Source: Candidatus Promineifilum breve (GTDB taxonomy: Bacteria; Chloroflexota; Anaerolineae; Promineifilales; Promineifilaceae). Taken from it: a stretch of DNA of 64,000 bases. Under the pieces are notes generated by a model. The model was not told the DNA's origin, ran no database searches, and worked only from the letters and a program-made list of their open reading frames with translations. The stretch covers positions 1,838,726 through 1,902,725 of the forward strand of contig NZ_LN890655.1 of assembly GCF_900066015.1 (NCBI RefSeq), read 5' to 3'. The translations under genes and the position numbers were made by a program. Within the stretch, counting starts at the first letter, position 1, and every line of letters begins with the position of its first letter. Positions 7,601 to 18,947 of this stretch are shown here, piece by piece.

Positions 7601-10168
7601 TTACTCTTCTCTTAGCGCCGCCGCGATCTCCATGTTGCCCACCCGCAGCGCCGGATAGATGCCGGCCAGCAGCGCGGCGACGACGGCCACCAGCATGGCC
7701 TGCAAGAAATAGCCCGGCGCCAGATCCATGCGCAGCGTCCAGCCGAACGAGCGCACGTTGATGACGTAGACCAATATCCAGGCCAGCGCGTAGCCGACCG
7801 GCAGGGCCAGCAACCCGGCCGTCAGCCCCATCAGCCCCGTCTCCAGCAGTGTCAGCGCCCACAACTGGGGCCGGGTCATGCCCGTGGCCCGCAGCGTACC
7901 CAATTCGCGCGCCCGCTCCAGTTGCAGGCTCATCAGCGCGCTCAGCACGCCGATGAAGGCCACGATGACCGCCAGCAGCCGCAGCGCCGAGGTGATGGCG
8001 AAGGTGCGGTCGAAGATCTCCAGCGAGCCGCGCCGCAGCGCCTCGTTCGATTGCACCACCACGTCCTGCCGCCCGCTGAGCGAGGTCTCGATGCCGGTGA
8101 TAATAGCCTCGACCGATTCCCCCTCGGCCACCAGCAGCCCCACGGCCGACACCGCCGCGTCATCCCACAACGTCCGATAGAGATCGTTGTCGATGAACAC
8201 GCTGCCCTGATCGGACGAGTAATCATAGAACACGGCCAGCACCGGCAAGGCTTGTGGCCCGGCGGCCGTGGGCAGGGTGATGGGCGGCGGCGGGATGGGC
8301 AAATTCTCCTTCAACACCAGCGCCTCGGAGATGATGACCCCCTCGCCCGCCTCCAGCGCCGTCCACGGGTTGCTCAAGTCGTCGCGCACCCAGGCGTAGG
8401 GCCGGTTGCCGCGCGATACGTCGCCATCGACGGCCACCAGTTGCACCAGGCGGCCGAACTCCGGCAGCTCGATCTGCACCGCGTGGGACGTGACGGCGCG
8501 GGCCACGCCCGGCCATTGACGCACGGCCGCCACCACCGCCGGATCGAGCGTCCCGGCCACGCGGTTGGCCGTGGCCCCCGGCGCGGAGAGGTAGATGTCG
8601 GCCTGTAGCGTCTGGTCGAGCCACTCGACGACCGTGCCACGAAAGGAGCCGACCATGATCGACACCCCAACGATGACCGAGACGGCCGTCATCAGCGCGG
8701 CCACGGCCACCGAGGTGCGGCTGAGCGAGCGCACGATGTCGCGCGGGGCCAGCCGCCCCAGCACGCCCAGCAGCCGCCCGCCCACGGGGGCCGCCAGCCG
8801 CATCAGCCCGGCCGTCACCGGCGGGGCCAGCAGCGCCGCGGCGATGAGCACGGCGAACAGCCCGCCGAAGGCCGTGAACAGCCCGCCACCGCGCAACCAC
8901 AGCAGCCCCACGCCGATGAGCGTCAGCACCGCCCAGGCCACCACCAGCCACGGCAGCAGGCGGCGGACGCGGCTCTCCAGCGTCGAGCGACGCAGGGTGC
9001 TCTGCGGCGCGGTGCGCGCCGCCTCCAGGGCCGGCACAAGCGCCGCCAGCAGCGACGCCCCCACCCCCACCAGCAACCCGCGCAGCAGCGTGCCCGCCGG
9101 GGCGCTGACGCCACGCACGTTGACCACGAACCAGAAATCGTTGATCGTCTGGGTGATGAGGCCGACCACGCCGCGGCCGAGCAGCAAGCCCAGCCCCAGC
9201 CCCAGCAGCGAACCCACCAGCCCCAGCACCATCGCCTCGCCCAAAATGAGGGCGAACAACTGGCCGCCCGTCACGCCCAGGCAGCGCAGGATGCCGAACA
9301 GCGGCCGGCGCTGCACCACGCTGAACGTGACCGTGTTGTAGATGAGAAACATGCCCACGACCAGGGCCAACAGGCTCAGCGCGGCCAGATTCAACTCGAA
9401 GGCCGCCGTCATCTGTTGCACGGCGTTCTGGCGGGCGGCGGCCGTTTGCAGCGTGGCCCCCGGCGGCAGCACGGCCTCCACCGCGGCCAGCGCGCTCTCG
9501 TCGGCGGCGATGAGATCGACGTGGCTAAGGCGGCCGACCATCCCCAGAACTTCCTGCGCCGAGGCGATGTCGGTGAACAGGATGCCCGCCAGGGCGCGGC
9601 GCGAGACGTCATCGGCCGGGCGCAACAGGCCGACGATACGCGCCGGGGTCGGGCGGCCGGCCACGTCCAGCGTCACCGTGTCGCCCAGGGCCAGCCCGGC
9701 GGCGGCGGCCGTGTCGCCGGCCACGATGATACTGTTTGGCTCGGTCAGCAGCGCGGTCAGGGCGTTCAGGTCCAGCCCGGTGGCCTGCCCGGCGGCGAAG
9801 TAGTCGCGGAAGGGCGGCTCGGCGAAGGGGTCGATGCCGATCAGCCGGAAGGGCTGCCCGCCCAGCGCCGGCGCGCCGACGTAGCCCTCGACCACCGGCG
9901 CGGCCGGACTGAAACCGGCCTCGACCCGAATGCGGCGATAGACGTCCTCGTCCAGCCCGGTCGGGCCGCCGGCGACGCGGTGGGTGGCCTTGCCGGTCAC
10001 GGCGTCGGTGGACAGGGCGAAAGCGCGCCGCGCCGAGCCGTTGGCCAGGTCGATGGCGACCATCATCGCCACGCCGATGGCGACGCCCAGCACGAACAGG
10101 ACGTATTGCAACGGCCGCCGCCGCAAGCGCCGCCAGGCCAGCCGATAGAGGGGGGTGTTGGTGGTCAT
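7601..10168 (-). CDS. FtsX/MacB-type ABC transporter permease (AttFG-like)
   Basis: An 855-residue membrane protein with two FtsX repeats. After TM1 ([21 protein letters not shown], about 22-42) comes a large extracytoplasmic MacB-PCD-like domain. Three TM segments follow around 260-380, then a second TM/periplasmic/TM set ending near 840 ([18 protein letters not shown]). It is about twice the usual single-permease length, so it combines the AttF and AttG roles in one chain. The start lies 2 bp after the ATPase stop, so the two are translationally linked. Such systems move or extract lipids or lipoproteins at the membrane, or act mechanically on cell-envelope proteins; the substrate here is not known. 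Confidence 0.88.
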   Translation of the reverse strand: MTTNTPLYRLAWRRLRRRPLQYVLFVLGVAIGVAMMVAIDLANGSARRAFALSTDAVTGKATHRVAGGPTGLDEDVYRRIRVEAGFSPAAPVVEGYVGAPALGGQPFRLIGIDPFAEPPFRDYFAAGQATGLDLNALTALLTEPNSIIVAGDTAAAAGLALGDTVTLDVAGRPTPARIVGLLRPADDVSRRALAGILFTDIASAQEVLGMVGRLSHVDLIAADESALAAVEAVLPPGATLQTAAARQNAVQQMTAAFELNLAALSLLALVVGMFLIYNTVTFSVVQRRPLFGILRCLGVTGGQLFALILGEAMVLGLVGSLLGLGLGLLLGRGVVGLITQTINDFWFVVNVRGVSAPAGTLLRGLLVGVGASLLAALVPALEAARTAPQSTLRRSTLESRVRRLLPWLVVAWAVLTLIGVGLLWLRGGGLFTAFGGLFAVLIAAALLAPPVTAGLMRLAAPVGGRLLGVLGRLAPRDIVRSLSRTSVAVAALMTAVSVIVGVSIMVGSFRGTVVEWLDQTLQADIYLSAPGATANRVAGTLDPAVVAAVRQWPGVARAVTSHAVQIELPEFGRLVQLVAVDGDVSRGNRPYAWVRDDLSNPWTALEAGEGVIISEALVLKENLPIPPPPITLPTAAGPQALPVLAVFYDYSSDQGSVFIDNDLYRTLWDDAAVSAVGLLVAEGESVEAIITGIETSLSGRQDVVVQSNEALRRGSLEIFDRTFAITSALRLLAVIVAFIGVLSALMSLQLERARELGTLRATGMTRPQLWALTLLETGLMGLTAGLLALPVGYALAWILVYVINVRSFGWTLRMDLAPGYFLQAMLVAVVAALLAGIYPALRVGNMEIAAALREE

Positions 10169-10170
10169 TG

Positions 10171-10896
10171 TCAGTGGGAAGGATGCCCCACGGCTAAAGA
10201 CACCAGCCGCCCCTCATGCACCTGCAACACCCGGTCGGCCAGGGGGGCGATGTCGGGGTTGTGGGTCGCCATCAGCAGGGTGCGGCCGGCGTCGCGGGTC
10301 AATTCCAGCAGCAGGGCCAGCACGCGCTCGCCGTTCACGTCATCGAGGTTGCCCGTCGGCTCGTCGGCCAGCACCAGCAGCGGGTCGTGGGCCAGGGCGC
10401 GGGCAATGGCCACGCGCTGCTGCTCACCGCCGGATAGCTTGTCGGGGAAGGTGTCGCGCCGGTCGGCCAGCCCCACGCGGGCCAGCAAACCTATGGCCGG
10501 CGGCTCGATCTCTTTCCGACGACGCCCGGCCAACTCCTGGGGCAGCGTCACGTTCTCCAGCACGCTGAGTGTCGGGATGAGGTTGAAGAACTGGAAGATG
10601 AAGCCCACGTGGTCGCGGCGAAAGAGGGTGCGGTCGCGCTCGCTCAGGCGGGTGATGGTCGTGCCCAGGATGCTCACGTCGCCGCCGTCGGGCCGGTCGA
10701 TGCCGCTGATCAGGTTGAGCAGGGTGCTCTTGCCGCTGCCGCTATGGCCCAGCAGGACGACGAACTCGCCGGCGTTGAAGCGGTAATCGACGTTATCGAG
10801 GACGACACGCTCGCGGCCGCCTTCGGTGTAGACTTTGCGCAGGGCGTGGAGTTCGACGACGGGGTGGGGTAAGGGGTTAGATTCCATATAGTCCAC
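10171..10896 (-). CDS. LolD/MacB-type ABC transporter ATPase (AttE-like)
   Basis: A 241-residue ATP-binding subunit. Walker [10 protein letters not shown] is at 50-58, the Q-loop lies near FIFQFFNL (99-106), the signature LSGGEQQR begins at 154, and Walker B with [13 protein letters not shown] is near 173-185. This is the lipoprotein-export/MacB subclass. The first in-frame start is GTG at 10896, with an ATG three codons later at 10887; neither has a clear Shine-Dalgarno. Translation begins only a few bases after the palindromic element at 10900-10978. It forms an operon with the permease and AttH-like gene, and probably with the NUDIX and response-regulator genes upstream. Confidence 0.93.
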   Translation of the reverse strand: MDYMESNPLPHPVVELHALRKVYTEGGRERVVLDNVDYRFNAGEFVVLLGHSGSGKSTLLNLISGIDRPDGGDVSILGTTITRLSERDRTLFRRDHVGFIFQFFNLIPTLSVLENVTLPQELAGRRRKEIEPPAIGLLARVGLADRRDTFPDKLSGGEQQRVAIARALAHDPLLVLADEPTGNLDDVNGERVLALLLELTRDAGRTLLMATHNPDIAPLADRVLQVHEGRLVSLAVGHPSH

Positions 10897-10899
10897 TTC

Positions 10900-10978
10900 A
10901 GGTGCAAGGCACTTCAGAAAGTGCCTCGCACCGGGCGTCTACATCGGGTGCGAGGCACTTTCCGAAGTGCCTTGCACC
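10900..10978. repeat. Double-nested palindrome overlapping the NUDIX 3' end
   Basis: Two 33-bp arms (10900-10932 and 10946-10978) are inverted copies with one mismatch. Each arm is itself a palindrome built on GGTGC(A/G)AGGCACTT and AAGTGCCT(C/T)GCACC. The right arm is read in frame as the last residues of the NUDIX protein ([11 protein letters not shown]), and the spacer supplies its stop codon at 10939-10941. The left arm ends four bases before the GTG start of the ABC ATPase. The element therefore fills nearly the whole intergenic gap. Confidence 0.8.
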
Positions 10979-11607
10979 TCGCGCAACCGCTCCACAAACT
11001 CGCTCAATATCATCGCCGTCGCCCCCCACACGCGATGCTCCCCGACGCGGAAGAACGGCACCGGCAGCCGCAGCCCGCCGCGCAATTCCATCTCCTCCTC
11101 GGCCCGCGTGGCCGGGTCGAGCAGCAGGCGCAGCGGCACTTCCAGGATAGCGGCCACCTCGCGCGTGTCGGGTATGAAGCTCGGCCGGCCGTCGCCCAGG
11201 TAGCGACCGACGAAGGGATGCACCTCGAAATCGGACGGCATGACGTAGAGCGAGGTCAGTTGGCCCAGCAGTTCCACGTCGGCCGGGGGGACGCCGATCT
11301 CCTCGTAGGTCTCGCGCAGGGCGGTCTGGCCCAGCGATTCGGGCGGCTCGTGACGGCCGCCGGGGCACGACACCTGTCCGGCATGGACGCCGTCGTACTC
11401 CGGCCGTTGGGTGAGGACAACGTGGAGATCATCATCGGCGCAGTACAGCAGGATGAGCACCGCGCCCAGCCGCGGCCCCTCCGGCCGGCCGGCGGCCCGC
11501 AACATGGGCCGGGCGATGGGGGCCATGCGCCGCTGGGCCACCGGGCCATCGAACGCCGGCAAGCGCAACGCCGCGCGCACGTCATCGAGGGTACAAGGGG
11601 GTGTCAC
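10939..11607 (-). CDS. NUDIX hydrolase, CoA-pyrophosphatase-like
   Basis: A 222-residue NUDIX protein. The NUDIX box GGRHEPPESLGQTALRETYEEIGVP fits G-x5-E-x7-R-E-U-x-E-E-x-G-U, and upstream lies GVHAGQVSCPGG, resembling the extension seen in NudL/CoA diphosphatases. It would hydrolyse a nucleoside diphosphate linked to another moiety, possibly CoA. It begins 9 bp after the response-regulator stop, which suggests cotranscription. The last residues ([12 protein letters not shown]) come from a palindromic repeat rather than the family fold, so the original terminus was probably nearer VERLRE. Confidence 0.85.
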   Translation of the reverse strand: MTPPCTLDDVRAALRLPAFDGPVAQRRMAPIARPMLRAAGRPEGPRLGAVLILLYCADDDLHVVLTQRPEYDGVHAGQVSCPGGRHEPPESLGQTALRETYEEIGVPPADVELLGQLTSLYVMPSDFEVHPFVGRYLGDGRPSFIPDTREVAAILEVPLRLLLDPATRAEEEMELRGGLRLPVPFFRVGEHRVWGATAMILSEFVERLREVQGTSESASHPM

Positions 11608-11616
11608 GCTCAGCCC

Positions 11617-12363
11617 CTATCCGTCTTGTCCGTCTTTATCTGTAGCCAATTCTTCCCGACTGAGGTCACGAAAGCTATAGCCCGCGCCGCGCTCGGAGAT
11701 GATATAGCGCGGGCGGGATTTGTCTTTCTTGTCCTCGATCTTGCGCCGCAGCCGGTGGAGGTGGACGTGGAGCCGATCTTCAAAGACCGGCTCGGTGGGC
11801 CACAGACGGCGCAGGATGTAGTCGGTCGGCACGGTATGGCCCGCCTTGCGCATGAGGATGTAGAGCAGCTTGGTCTCGGTCGGCGTCAGCGCCTCGGCCT
11901 TGCCCTCGACGATGGCCGTGCGGTTGGGGAAGTCGATCAGCAGCCGCTCGTCGATGCGCGTCCGCGGCTGGAGATCGTAATCGAACTCGCCGATACGGCG
12001 CAAGACGCGCTTGGTGCGCGCCACCAGTTCGCCGGGGCTGAACGGCTTGACCACGTAATCTTCGGCGTGTTCTTCCAGCCCCTCGACGATGGTTGCCTCA
12101 TGGTTGACGGCCGTCAGCATGATGATCGGCAGGTCGCTGTACTGGTGGACGCGATGGGCGAACTCGAAGCCACTGATGCCGGGCATGTGGAGATCGACGA
12201 TCGCCAGGTCGGGCAGGCCGTCGCTCTCGATACGGGCCAGCGCCTCTTCGCCGGAAATGGCCGTCAGCGGGCGGAAGCCGGCCTCGCGCAGAGTGAATTC
12301 CACCAGACGCAACGTGTAGGCGTTGTCGTCGATAGCCAGGATGCGTTGTTGTCGTTCGGTCAT
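11617..12363 (-). CDS. OmpR/PhoB-type response regulator (orphan)
   Basis: A 248-residue regulator counted from MTERQQRILAIDDN. The receiver domain has the acidic pair D12-D13, phospho-acceptor D57 (AIVDLHMPG), T84 and K106 (VVKPFSP). The C-terminal winged helix (about 140-245) has the OmpR-type pattern LTPTETKLLYILMRKAGHTV and HVHLHRLRRKI. The frame extends upstream to 12390, but those codons lie in a repeat and the ATG at 12363 fits the family start. No histidine kinase is encoded nearby. Cotranscription with the NUDIX and AttE-like genes suggests, but does not show, that it regulates them. Confidence 0.9.
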   Translation of the reverse strand: MTERQQRILAIDDNAYTLRLVEFTLREAGFRPLTAISGEEALARIESDGLPDLAIVDLHMPGISGFEFAHRVHQYSDLPIIMLTAVNHEATIVEGLEEHAEDYVVKPFSPGELVARTKRVLRRIGEFDYDLQPRTRIDERLLIDFPNRTAIVEGKAEALTPTETKLLYILMRKAGHTVPTDYILRRLWPTEPVFEDRLHVHLHRLRRKIEDKKDKSRPRYIISERGAGYSFRDLSREELATDKDGQDG

Positions 12364-12377
12364 AAAAATCCATGGTG

Positions 12378-12478
12378 GGCGGGTTGGCAACCCGCCTTCT
12401 TCAGCTTGGCATGTTCAGGTCATGGGCGGGATGCCATCCCGTCCTACATTGGGGACGGGATACCATCCCGCCCTACAT
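12378..12478. repeat. Cluster of GGGCGGGAT-type palindromes
   Basis: Three palindromes lie in a row: GGCGGGTTGGCAACCCGCC (12378-12396), GGGCGGGATGCCATCCCGTCC (about 12424-12444) and GGACGGGATACCATCCCGCCC (about 12453-12473). The last overlaps the stop codon of the pgeF-like gene (TAG, complement of 12473-12475). The same unit recurs at 58466-58560. It is a dispersed intergenic repeat; it could also form hairpins at the transcript end. Confidence 0.7.
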
Positions 12479-13336
12479 TAAGGCAAATACCGTGCCGAAG
12501 CGCCCGGTCCGGCCGCGCTCGGCGCGATGGGAAAAGAACAGATCAGTGCGGCAGGCGGTGCAGAGGTCGGCCGTTTCAATGGCGCGCACCCCGGCCGCGG
12601 CCAGATTGCGCCGGTTGGCTTCGGGAAGATCGAAGTTGCGGCGGTCGCCGTTCTTCTCCCCTGCTCCCCTGCTCCCCTGCTCCCCTGCCCTTCTTAACAA
12701 CTCCTCCGCGCCCGCAAACACCCCCCGCACACCATCGATCACCTCCGCCCCCACCTCGTAGCAGCACGGCCCGATGCACGGCCCAATGGCGGCGACGAGA
12801 TCGGCCGGGTCGCTGTCGAAGTGGGCGGTCATGGCCCGCACCATCGCCCCCGGCAGGTCGGCCACCGTGCCGCGCCAGCCGGCATGGCCCAGCCCAATGG
12901 CCCGGCGGCGCGGATCATAGAGGAAGATGGGCGCGCAGTCGGCGAAGTTCATGCTCAGCACGCAGCCGGGCTGATCGGTGACCAGACCATCGACGTGCTC
13001 CACCCACGTGCCGTTGTCGGCCTGGGTCACGCGGGCCACATCGGCCCCGTGCACCAGATGGGCATGGACGACGCTGTCGGTGTCGCGGCCATAGAGGCCA
13101 TACACCCGCCGCCGGTTGGCATAGACCCGGTCGCGCTCGTCGGGCACGGACATACTCATATTGAGCGAATGGAACGGCGCGGCGCTGACGCCGCCGTGGC
13201 GGGAAAAGACCGCGTGGCGAACCGCGCCGTTATCGGGCAGCGCGCCGAAGCGGAAGTAATGCAAGCCGTCGTGGTCAAAAGCTCTCACAGTCGGTTCCTC
13301 GCCCGCAAGGCTACTGCAAAGCGGCCCGGCGGACAA
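12473..13336 (-). CDS. pgeF: PgeF/YfiH-family (LACC1-like) protein
   Basis: A 287-residue member of the YfiH/laccase-domain family, which acts as purine nucleoside phosphorylase/adenosine deaminase-type enzyme or in peptidoglycan editing. The metal site residues are visible: His in HLVHGADV, Cys in NFADCAPI and His in GHAGWRG, with the C-terminal CTACRTDLFFSHRAERGRTGRF. The exact start is uncertain; the first dozen residues (MSAGPLCSSLAG) are not family-like. A stretch reading RRAGEQGSRGAGEK, between the GVRGVF and NFDLPEANRRNL segments, comes from a G-rich tandem repeat inserted in frame. The stop codon lies in another repeat family. Confidence 0.87.
   Translation of the reverse strand: MSAGPLCSSLAGEEPTVRAFDHDGLHYFRFGALPDNGAVRHAVFSRHGGVSAAPFHSLNMSMSVPDERDRVYANRRRVYGLYGRDTDSVVHAHLVHGADVARVTQADNGTWVEHVDGLVTDQPGCVLSMNFADCAPIFLYDPRRRAIGLGHAGWRGTVADLPGAMVRAMTAHFDSDPADLVAAIGPCIGPCCYEVGAEVIDGVRGVFAGAEELLRRAGEQGSRGAGEKNGDRRNFDLPEANRRNLAAAGVRAIETADLCTACRTDLFFSHRAERGRTGRFGTVFALM
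12654..12691. repeat. G-rich 8-mer tandem repeat inside pgeF
   Basis: About four and a half tandem copies of CTCCCCTG (GCAGGGGA-type on the other strand) sit inside the pgeF reading frame, adding GEQGSRGAGE-like residues. The same unit builds the long palindromes at 38053-38123, 39306-39403 and 41959-42025, but here only one arm is present. Confidence 0.8.
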
Positions 13337-13392
13337 ATCCCGCGGCCAAAGAGAGGGAATTTTCTAACGTCCCGTTGCGGCAATCGGCGGGC

Positions 13393-16300
13393 CTAGATCA
13401 GCTTCAGCGCCCGCGCCTCGGCCACGGCCTGCACCCGGCTCTTGACGCCCAGCTTGCCGTAGATATTGGTCAGGTGGGTCTTCACCGTGCCGGGCGAAAC
13501 GCACAACCGGGCGGCGATTTCGCGATTGGGCAGCCCCTCGCACAGCAGCCGCAGCACCTCCTGCTCGCGGGTGGTGATCGACGCGGCCACCGCCAGCGAA
13601 TCGAGGTTCTCATCCGGCGGCAGGTGGAACGCATCGTCATGGTGGCCCACCTCGATCAGAATCTCGTCAATGAACCGGGCCGATTCGGCCGGCAGGTTCG
13701 GCGTCTGGCGCATCAGGGCCAGCAGGGCGGCCAGCCCCCGGCCATGATCGAGAAACGGCCGGATGAACGACTCCGGCGCGGCCAGTTGCACCGCCTCGGC
13801 CAGCACCCGCCGCGCCTGATTCATTTTGAACTGGGCGAATAGGGCCTGGGCCAGCATCACCCGCGCGTCCAGACTCGGTTCGTTGGGAAAGCCGGCCGCG
13901 TATTGGGCCACAAACTGGGTCAATAGCGTTTCGGCGTCTTCCAGTTGCCCCCGCGCCAGCAAGATTTCCGCCCGCACCAACTCCGACAGCGCGTGCGTCT
14001 CCTCCGTTTCCGACGCCTTCAATAGCTGCCCAGCGGCGGCCCAATGCCCCTGACGCACACTGAAACGCGCTTCGTAGGCCGCCAGGTCCTGATCGCCCCA
14101 CGAACCGGAGGGGCGCAGCGTCTGTAGCGTGCGGGCGGCCTGAATCGTGGCCTGGGCCTCGGCGTGTTGGCCCGCGGCCGATTGCAGGCGGGCGCGGATG
14201 ATGGCGATAGTCACCGGCATGTTGGAGCTGGTGGGATTAGGATCGACGACCAGGGCGCGGTCGAGGAATTGGTGGGCCTGGGCCAGTTCGTTGCGCCCCA
14301 GGCAGACCTGGGCCAGCAGCGACAGGGCAATGCTGGACGGTTCCGGCAGATGGCCGCGCTGGGTTAGCCCTTGCTGCACCACCTGATAGGCGATTTTTTC
14401 GCTCTGTCGCAACTGGCCGCGCATCAAGGCCCGGTTCGACAGGTCGGTGCCGGCCAGGATCGTGGCGAACAGGTTGCCTTCGGCGCGGGCCTGGTCATAA
14501 ATCTCGCGCACCCGCGCTCCCACTTCCTCGGTCTTGGGCTGGTTAAACGTTTCGGTGATGAGCAGCGCGTCCAATAGCTGCCAGCGCGGATCGGGTATGT
14601 GGCCGGTCGAAAACCGGGCATTGGCCGCGCCCTTCGTCAGGCGCGGCCGGATCTGGCGCACCTCATCCAGCACTTCGCGCTCACTGGCCGTCATCTCGGC
14701 CGGCGCTTTGGCCACCAGATTCTGTTCGATGCGCTGCAAAAAGCGGATCACTTCGTCGCGCGGCAGGGCCAGATTCGCCAGACGCAGGTAGACAAACAGT
14801 AGGGTCGTGTGCCGCTGCACCACGGTCTCCGGCAGGCGTTGTACCCAGCGCAACAGACGCGAGTCTTCGCCCGACTCGGCCAATTCGCGCAGCCCCACGT
14901 CCTCGATCACCTCGGCCGCCGTTTCCCAATCCTTGATGAACAACAGGTGATGCACCGCGTCGGCCGACATATTCTGGGCCACGTACCAGGCCGCCGCCCG
15001 CCGGTGGAGCGTGGCGATCTCGTCCGGCAATTCGCGCTGGATTTGATTGCGCAACATTTCGGCGAAGAGATCGTGATAGCGGAACCACTTCCGGTCTTCG
15101 GTGCGGGTGATGAACAGGTTTTCCTGCCACAGACGGGCCAGCATCTCTTCCCCGTCGCTGCGCCCGGTCACGGCATCGCACAGGCCGCCGGCCATTTGCT
15201 TGAGAATCGACGTCTTCAACAGGAACGTCTGCAGCCCCTCCGACCGCTGGCGCAGGGCCGTCTCCATGAAGTAATCGCGCAGGAAGATGTGGGCGCCACT
15301 GAACGAATCGAGGACGTGACGCCGGTCTTGCTGCTTGTTCAGCGCCAGGACGGCCAGCTTGAGGCCGACCACCCAGCCGCCGGTGCGCTTCACCAGGGCT
15401 TCCATGTCGCCATAGGCCAACGGCTCACCGCTAATATTCTGCTGCAAGAAGGCGATCCCCTCTGGCAGGGTGAAGCGCAAATCATCCAGTTCCAGCTCCG
15501 TCACCAGCCCCATGGCCCGCAAACGGCCCAGGGCCAACGGCGGTCGCGTTCGCCCGGCGATGATCAGCTGCAACGTCGGCGGCAGGTGTTCCAGGAAAAT
15601 CTGCACCGAATCGTGCACGTCGGCCTGCCTGATGTGGTGAAAATCATCCAGGACTAAGGCCAGGCAGAAAGCGTGGCCGTCCTCACAGACCAGCTCATCC
15701 GTCAGGCGGCTCACGATTTCGGCCGGCGTGATGGCCGAGGCGCGCTGCAGGAAGGGCATCAACATCTGCCCCAGGCCGGGCTGCACCGTTTGCAGGGCGG
15801 TGATGACCGTCGACCAGAAGCGCAGCAGTTGGTCATCATCGCTATCGAGCGCCGCCCAGGCCACGGGCATTCCGGCGCGCTCCTGCCGCCAGGCGTTCAA
15901 CAGGGTGCTCTTGCCGAAGCCGCCGGGCGCGGAGACGAACGTCACCGGGGCATTGAGGTTGCCCGTCAGGCGCGGGCGCGTCACCAGGGTGGGCGGCAAC
16001 ACGGGCGGTCTGAATTTCGCCTGGATAAAGAAGGAGGTGTGGGTGCTCCAGGTTTCGGCGGCCAGTTGGCCCGGCGCGTCGCCGCCGAGGGATAGCTGGG
16101 CCAGAACGGTGCGGCCGGCCAGATTGGCAGCCACCTCTTCCAGCCGTTCCAGCGTCATGTCGGTCGCCCGGCCCAGATACGCCTTATGGAGAATGCCGGC
16201 GCGCCGGCGATAGGCGTACCAGTAATCGCTGCCTTTGCGGTTTTCGCGCCGCGCGGAGAAGTGCCCGCCACTCCCCTCGAACTGGAACTGGTTATGGCGG

Positions 16301-16404
16301 CCGAGCCACTCGTGCCAATGGGCCGAGCCGTGGACAAGGGGCGGGGCGCCGGCCGTCAGAGCCTCGCCCGTCCACAATACGCCCTCTTTCAATACAGGCT
16401 TCAT
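13393..16404 (-). CDS. MalT/LAL-type LuxR transcriptional regulator 1
   Basis: A 1003-residue STAND-type regulator. An unusual N-terminal module of about 100 residues contains HFSARRENRKGSDYWYAYRR (48-67) and HKAYLGRATDMTLERLEE. Then comes the NTPase with Walker A APGGFGKST (159-167) and a Walker-B-like LALVLDDFHHI, a winged-helix/TPR-like superhelix, and a C-terminal LuxR HTH (about 940-1003, ITTREQEVLRLLCEGLPNREIAARLCVSPGTVKTHL). Family members bind an inducer through the TPR sensor and activate transcription when ATP-bound. It is divergent from the sugar-importer gene at 16781, so it is a good candidate regulator of that locus. No Shine-Dalgarno precedes the ATG. Confidence 0.92.
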   Translation of the reverse strand: MKPVLKEGVLWTGEALTAGAPPLVHGSAHWHEWLGRHNQFQFEGSGGHFSARRENRKGSDYWYAYRRRAGILHKAYLGRATDMTLERLEEVAANLAGRTVLAQLSLGGDAPGQLAAETWSTHTSFFIQAKFRPPVLPPTLVTRPRLTGNLNAPVTFVSAPGGFGKSTLLNAWRQERAGMPVAWAALDSDDDQLLRFWSTVITALQTVQPGLGQMLMPFLQRASAITPAEIVSRLTDELVCEDGHAFCLALVLDDFHHIRQADVHDSVQIFLEHLPPTLQLIIAGRTRPPLALGRLRAMGLVTELELDDLRFTLPEGIAFLQQNISGEPLAYGDMEALVKRTGGWVVGLKLAVLALNKQQDRRHVLDSFSGAHIFLRDYFMETALRQRSEGLQTFLLKTSILKQMAGGLCDAVTGRSDGEEMLARLWQENLFITRTEDRKWFRYHDLFAEMLRNQIQRELPDEIATLHRRAAAWYVAQNMSADAVHHLLFIKDWETAAEVIEDVGLRELAESGEDSRLLRWVQRLPETVVQRHTTLLFVYLRLANLALPRDEVIRFLQRIEQNLVAKAPAEMTASEREVLDEVRQIRPRLTKGAANARFSTGHIPDPRWQLLDALLITETFNQPKTEEVGARVREIYDQARAEGNLFATILAGTDLSNRALMRGQLRQSEKIAYQVVQQGLTQRGHLPEPSSIALSLLAQVCLGRNELAQAHQFLDRALVVDPNPTSSNMPVTIAIIRARLQSAAGQHAEAQATIQAARTLQTLRPSGSWGDQDLAAYEARFSVRQGHWAAAGQLLKASETEETHALSELVRAEILLARGQLEDAETLLTQFVAQYAAGFPNEPSLDARVMLAQALFAQFKMNQARRVLAEAVQLAAPESFIRPFLDHGRGLAALLALMRQTPNLPAESARFIDEILIEVGHHDDAFHLPPDENLDSLAVAASITTREQEVLRLLCEGLPNREIAARLCVSPGTVKTHLTNIYGKLGVKSRVQAVAEARALKLI

Positions 16405-16780
16405 CGCTTGCGTTGCTTACCCCCGATAGACAGTGATGTTAGCAGCGACGCGGCCCACCGTTGGCCGACATCGATCGGAGTAATAGTTACCCAAGTATAC
16501 AACGAGTGCCCCAAATTTGGGTAACTTTTCCATGGATCCGGTATATCACTTATCACCTATCTCTCATTGGTAGCCCGGTCGTTTTGTGGAAATCAGCCAA
16601 AAACAATATATACAAAGCCGCCGTTTTTCGTTACTTTTTATCATTAGATGGAAGTGATTGTCTGCTGCTGCCGGGCAATCGAAAAACCAATCAGAACATT
16701 GCCGCGGGCTGTTACGGAGGGGAGCCTCTTTTGTCATAGCCGGCGGCAAGAATTAATCCCTATGTGAGGAGAGGTATATA
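16405..16780. promoter_or_regulatory. Divergent regulatory region between LAL regulator 1 and the importer operon
   Basis: A 376-bp AT-richer gene-free stretch. It holds a 10-bp perfect inverted repeat, AGTTACCCAA (16485-16494) and TTGGGTAACT (16517-16526), with a smaller palindrome CCAAATTTGG (16511-16520) overlapping the right half. This lies 81-122 bp upstream of the regulator start and about 255 bp upstream of the binding-protein gene. It is a possible binding site for the LAL regulator or another factor. A GAGGAGAGG-type ribosome site precedes the ATG at 16781. No promoter hexamers could be assigned with confidence. Confidence 0.45.
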
Positions 16781-18778
<1,998 letters not shown>

Positions 18779-18794
18779 ACCCTAAGCTAGACAA

Positions 18795-18830
18795 AACAGC
18801 CATGCCCCGTCATGGGGCATGGCTGTTTTT
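18795..18830 (+). terminator. Intrinsic terminator between binding protein and permease genes
   Basis: Arms AACAGCCATGCCCC (18795-18808) and GGGGCATGGCTGTT (18814-18827) form a perfect 14-bp stem with a 5-nt loop, running into a short T-run. It probably sets a high binding-protein to permease ratio by partial termination. Confidence 0.85.
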
Positions 18831-18947
18831 GTAACCGCATGAGAGTTGATTCGCGCTCGCTAGAGGCGTGGCTGTGGAGCTTGAAATCCAAATCCGACCG
18901 ATAAGCTATCGCGATGGTTAGCGCCTGGTTGATGAGGAGGTGCGAGG

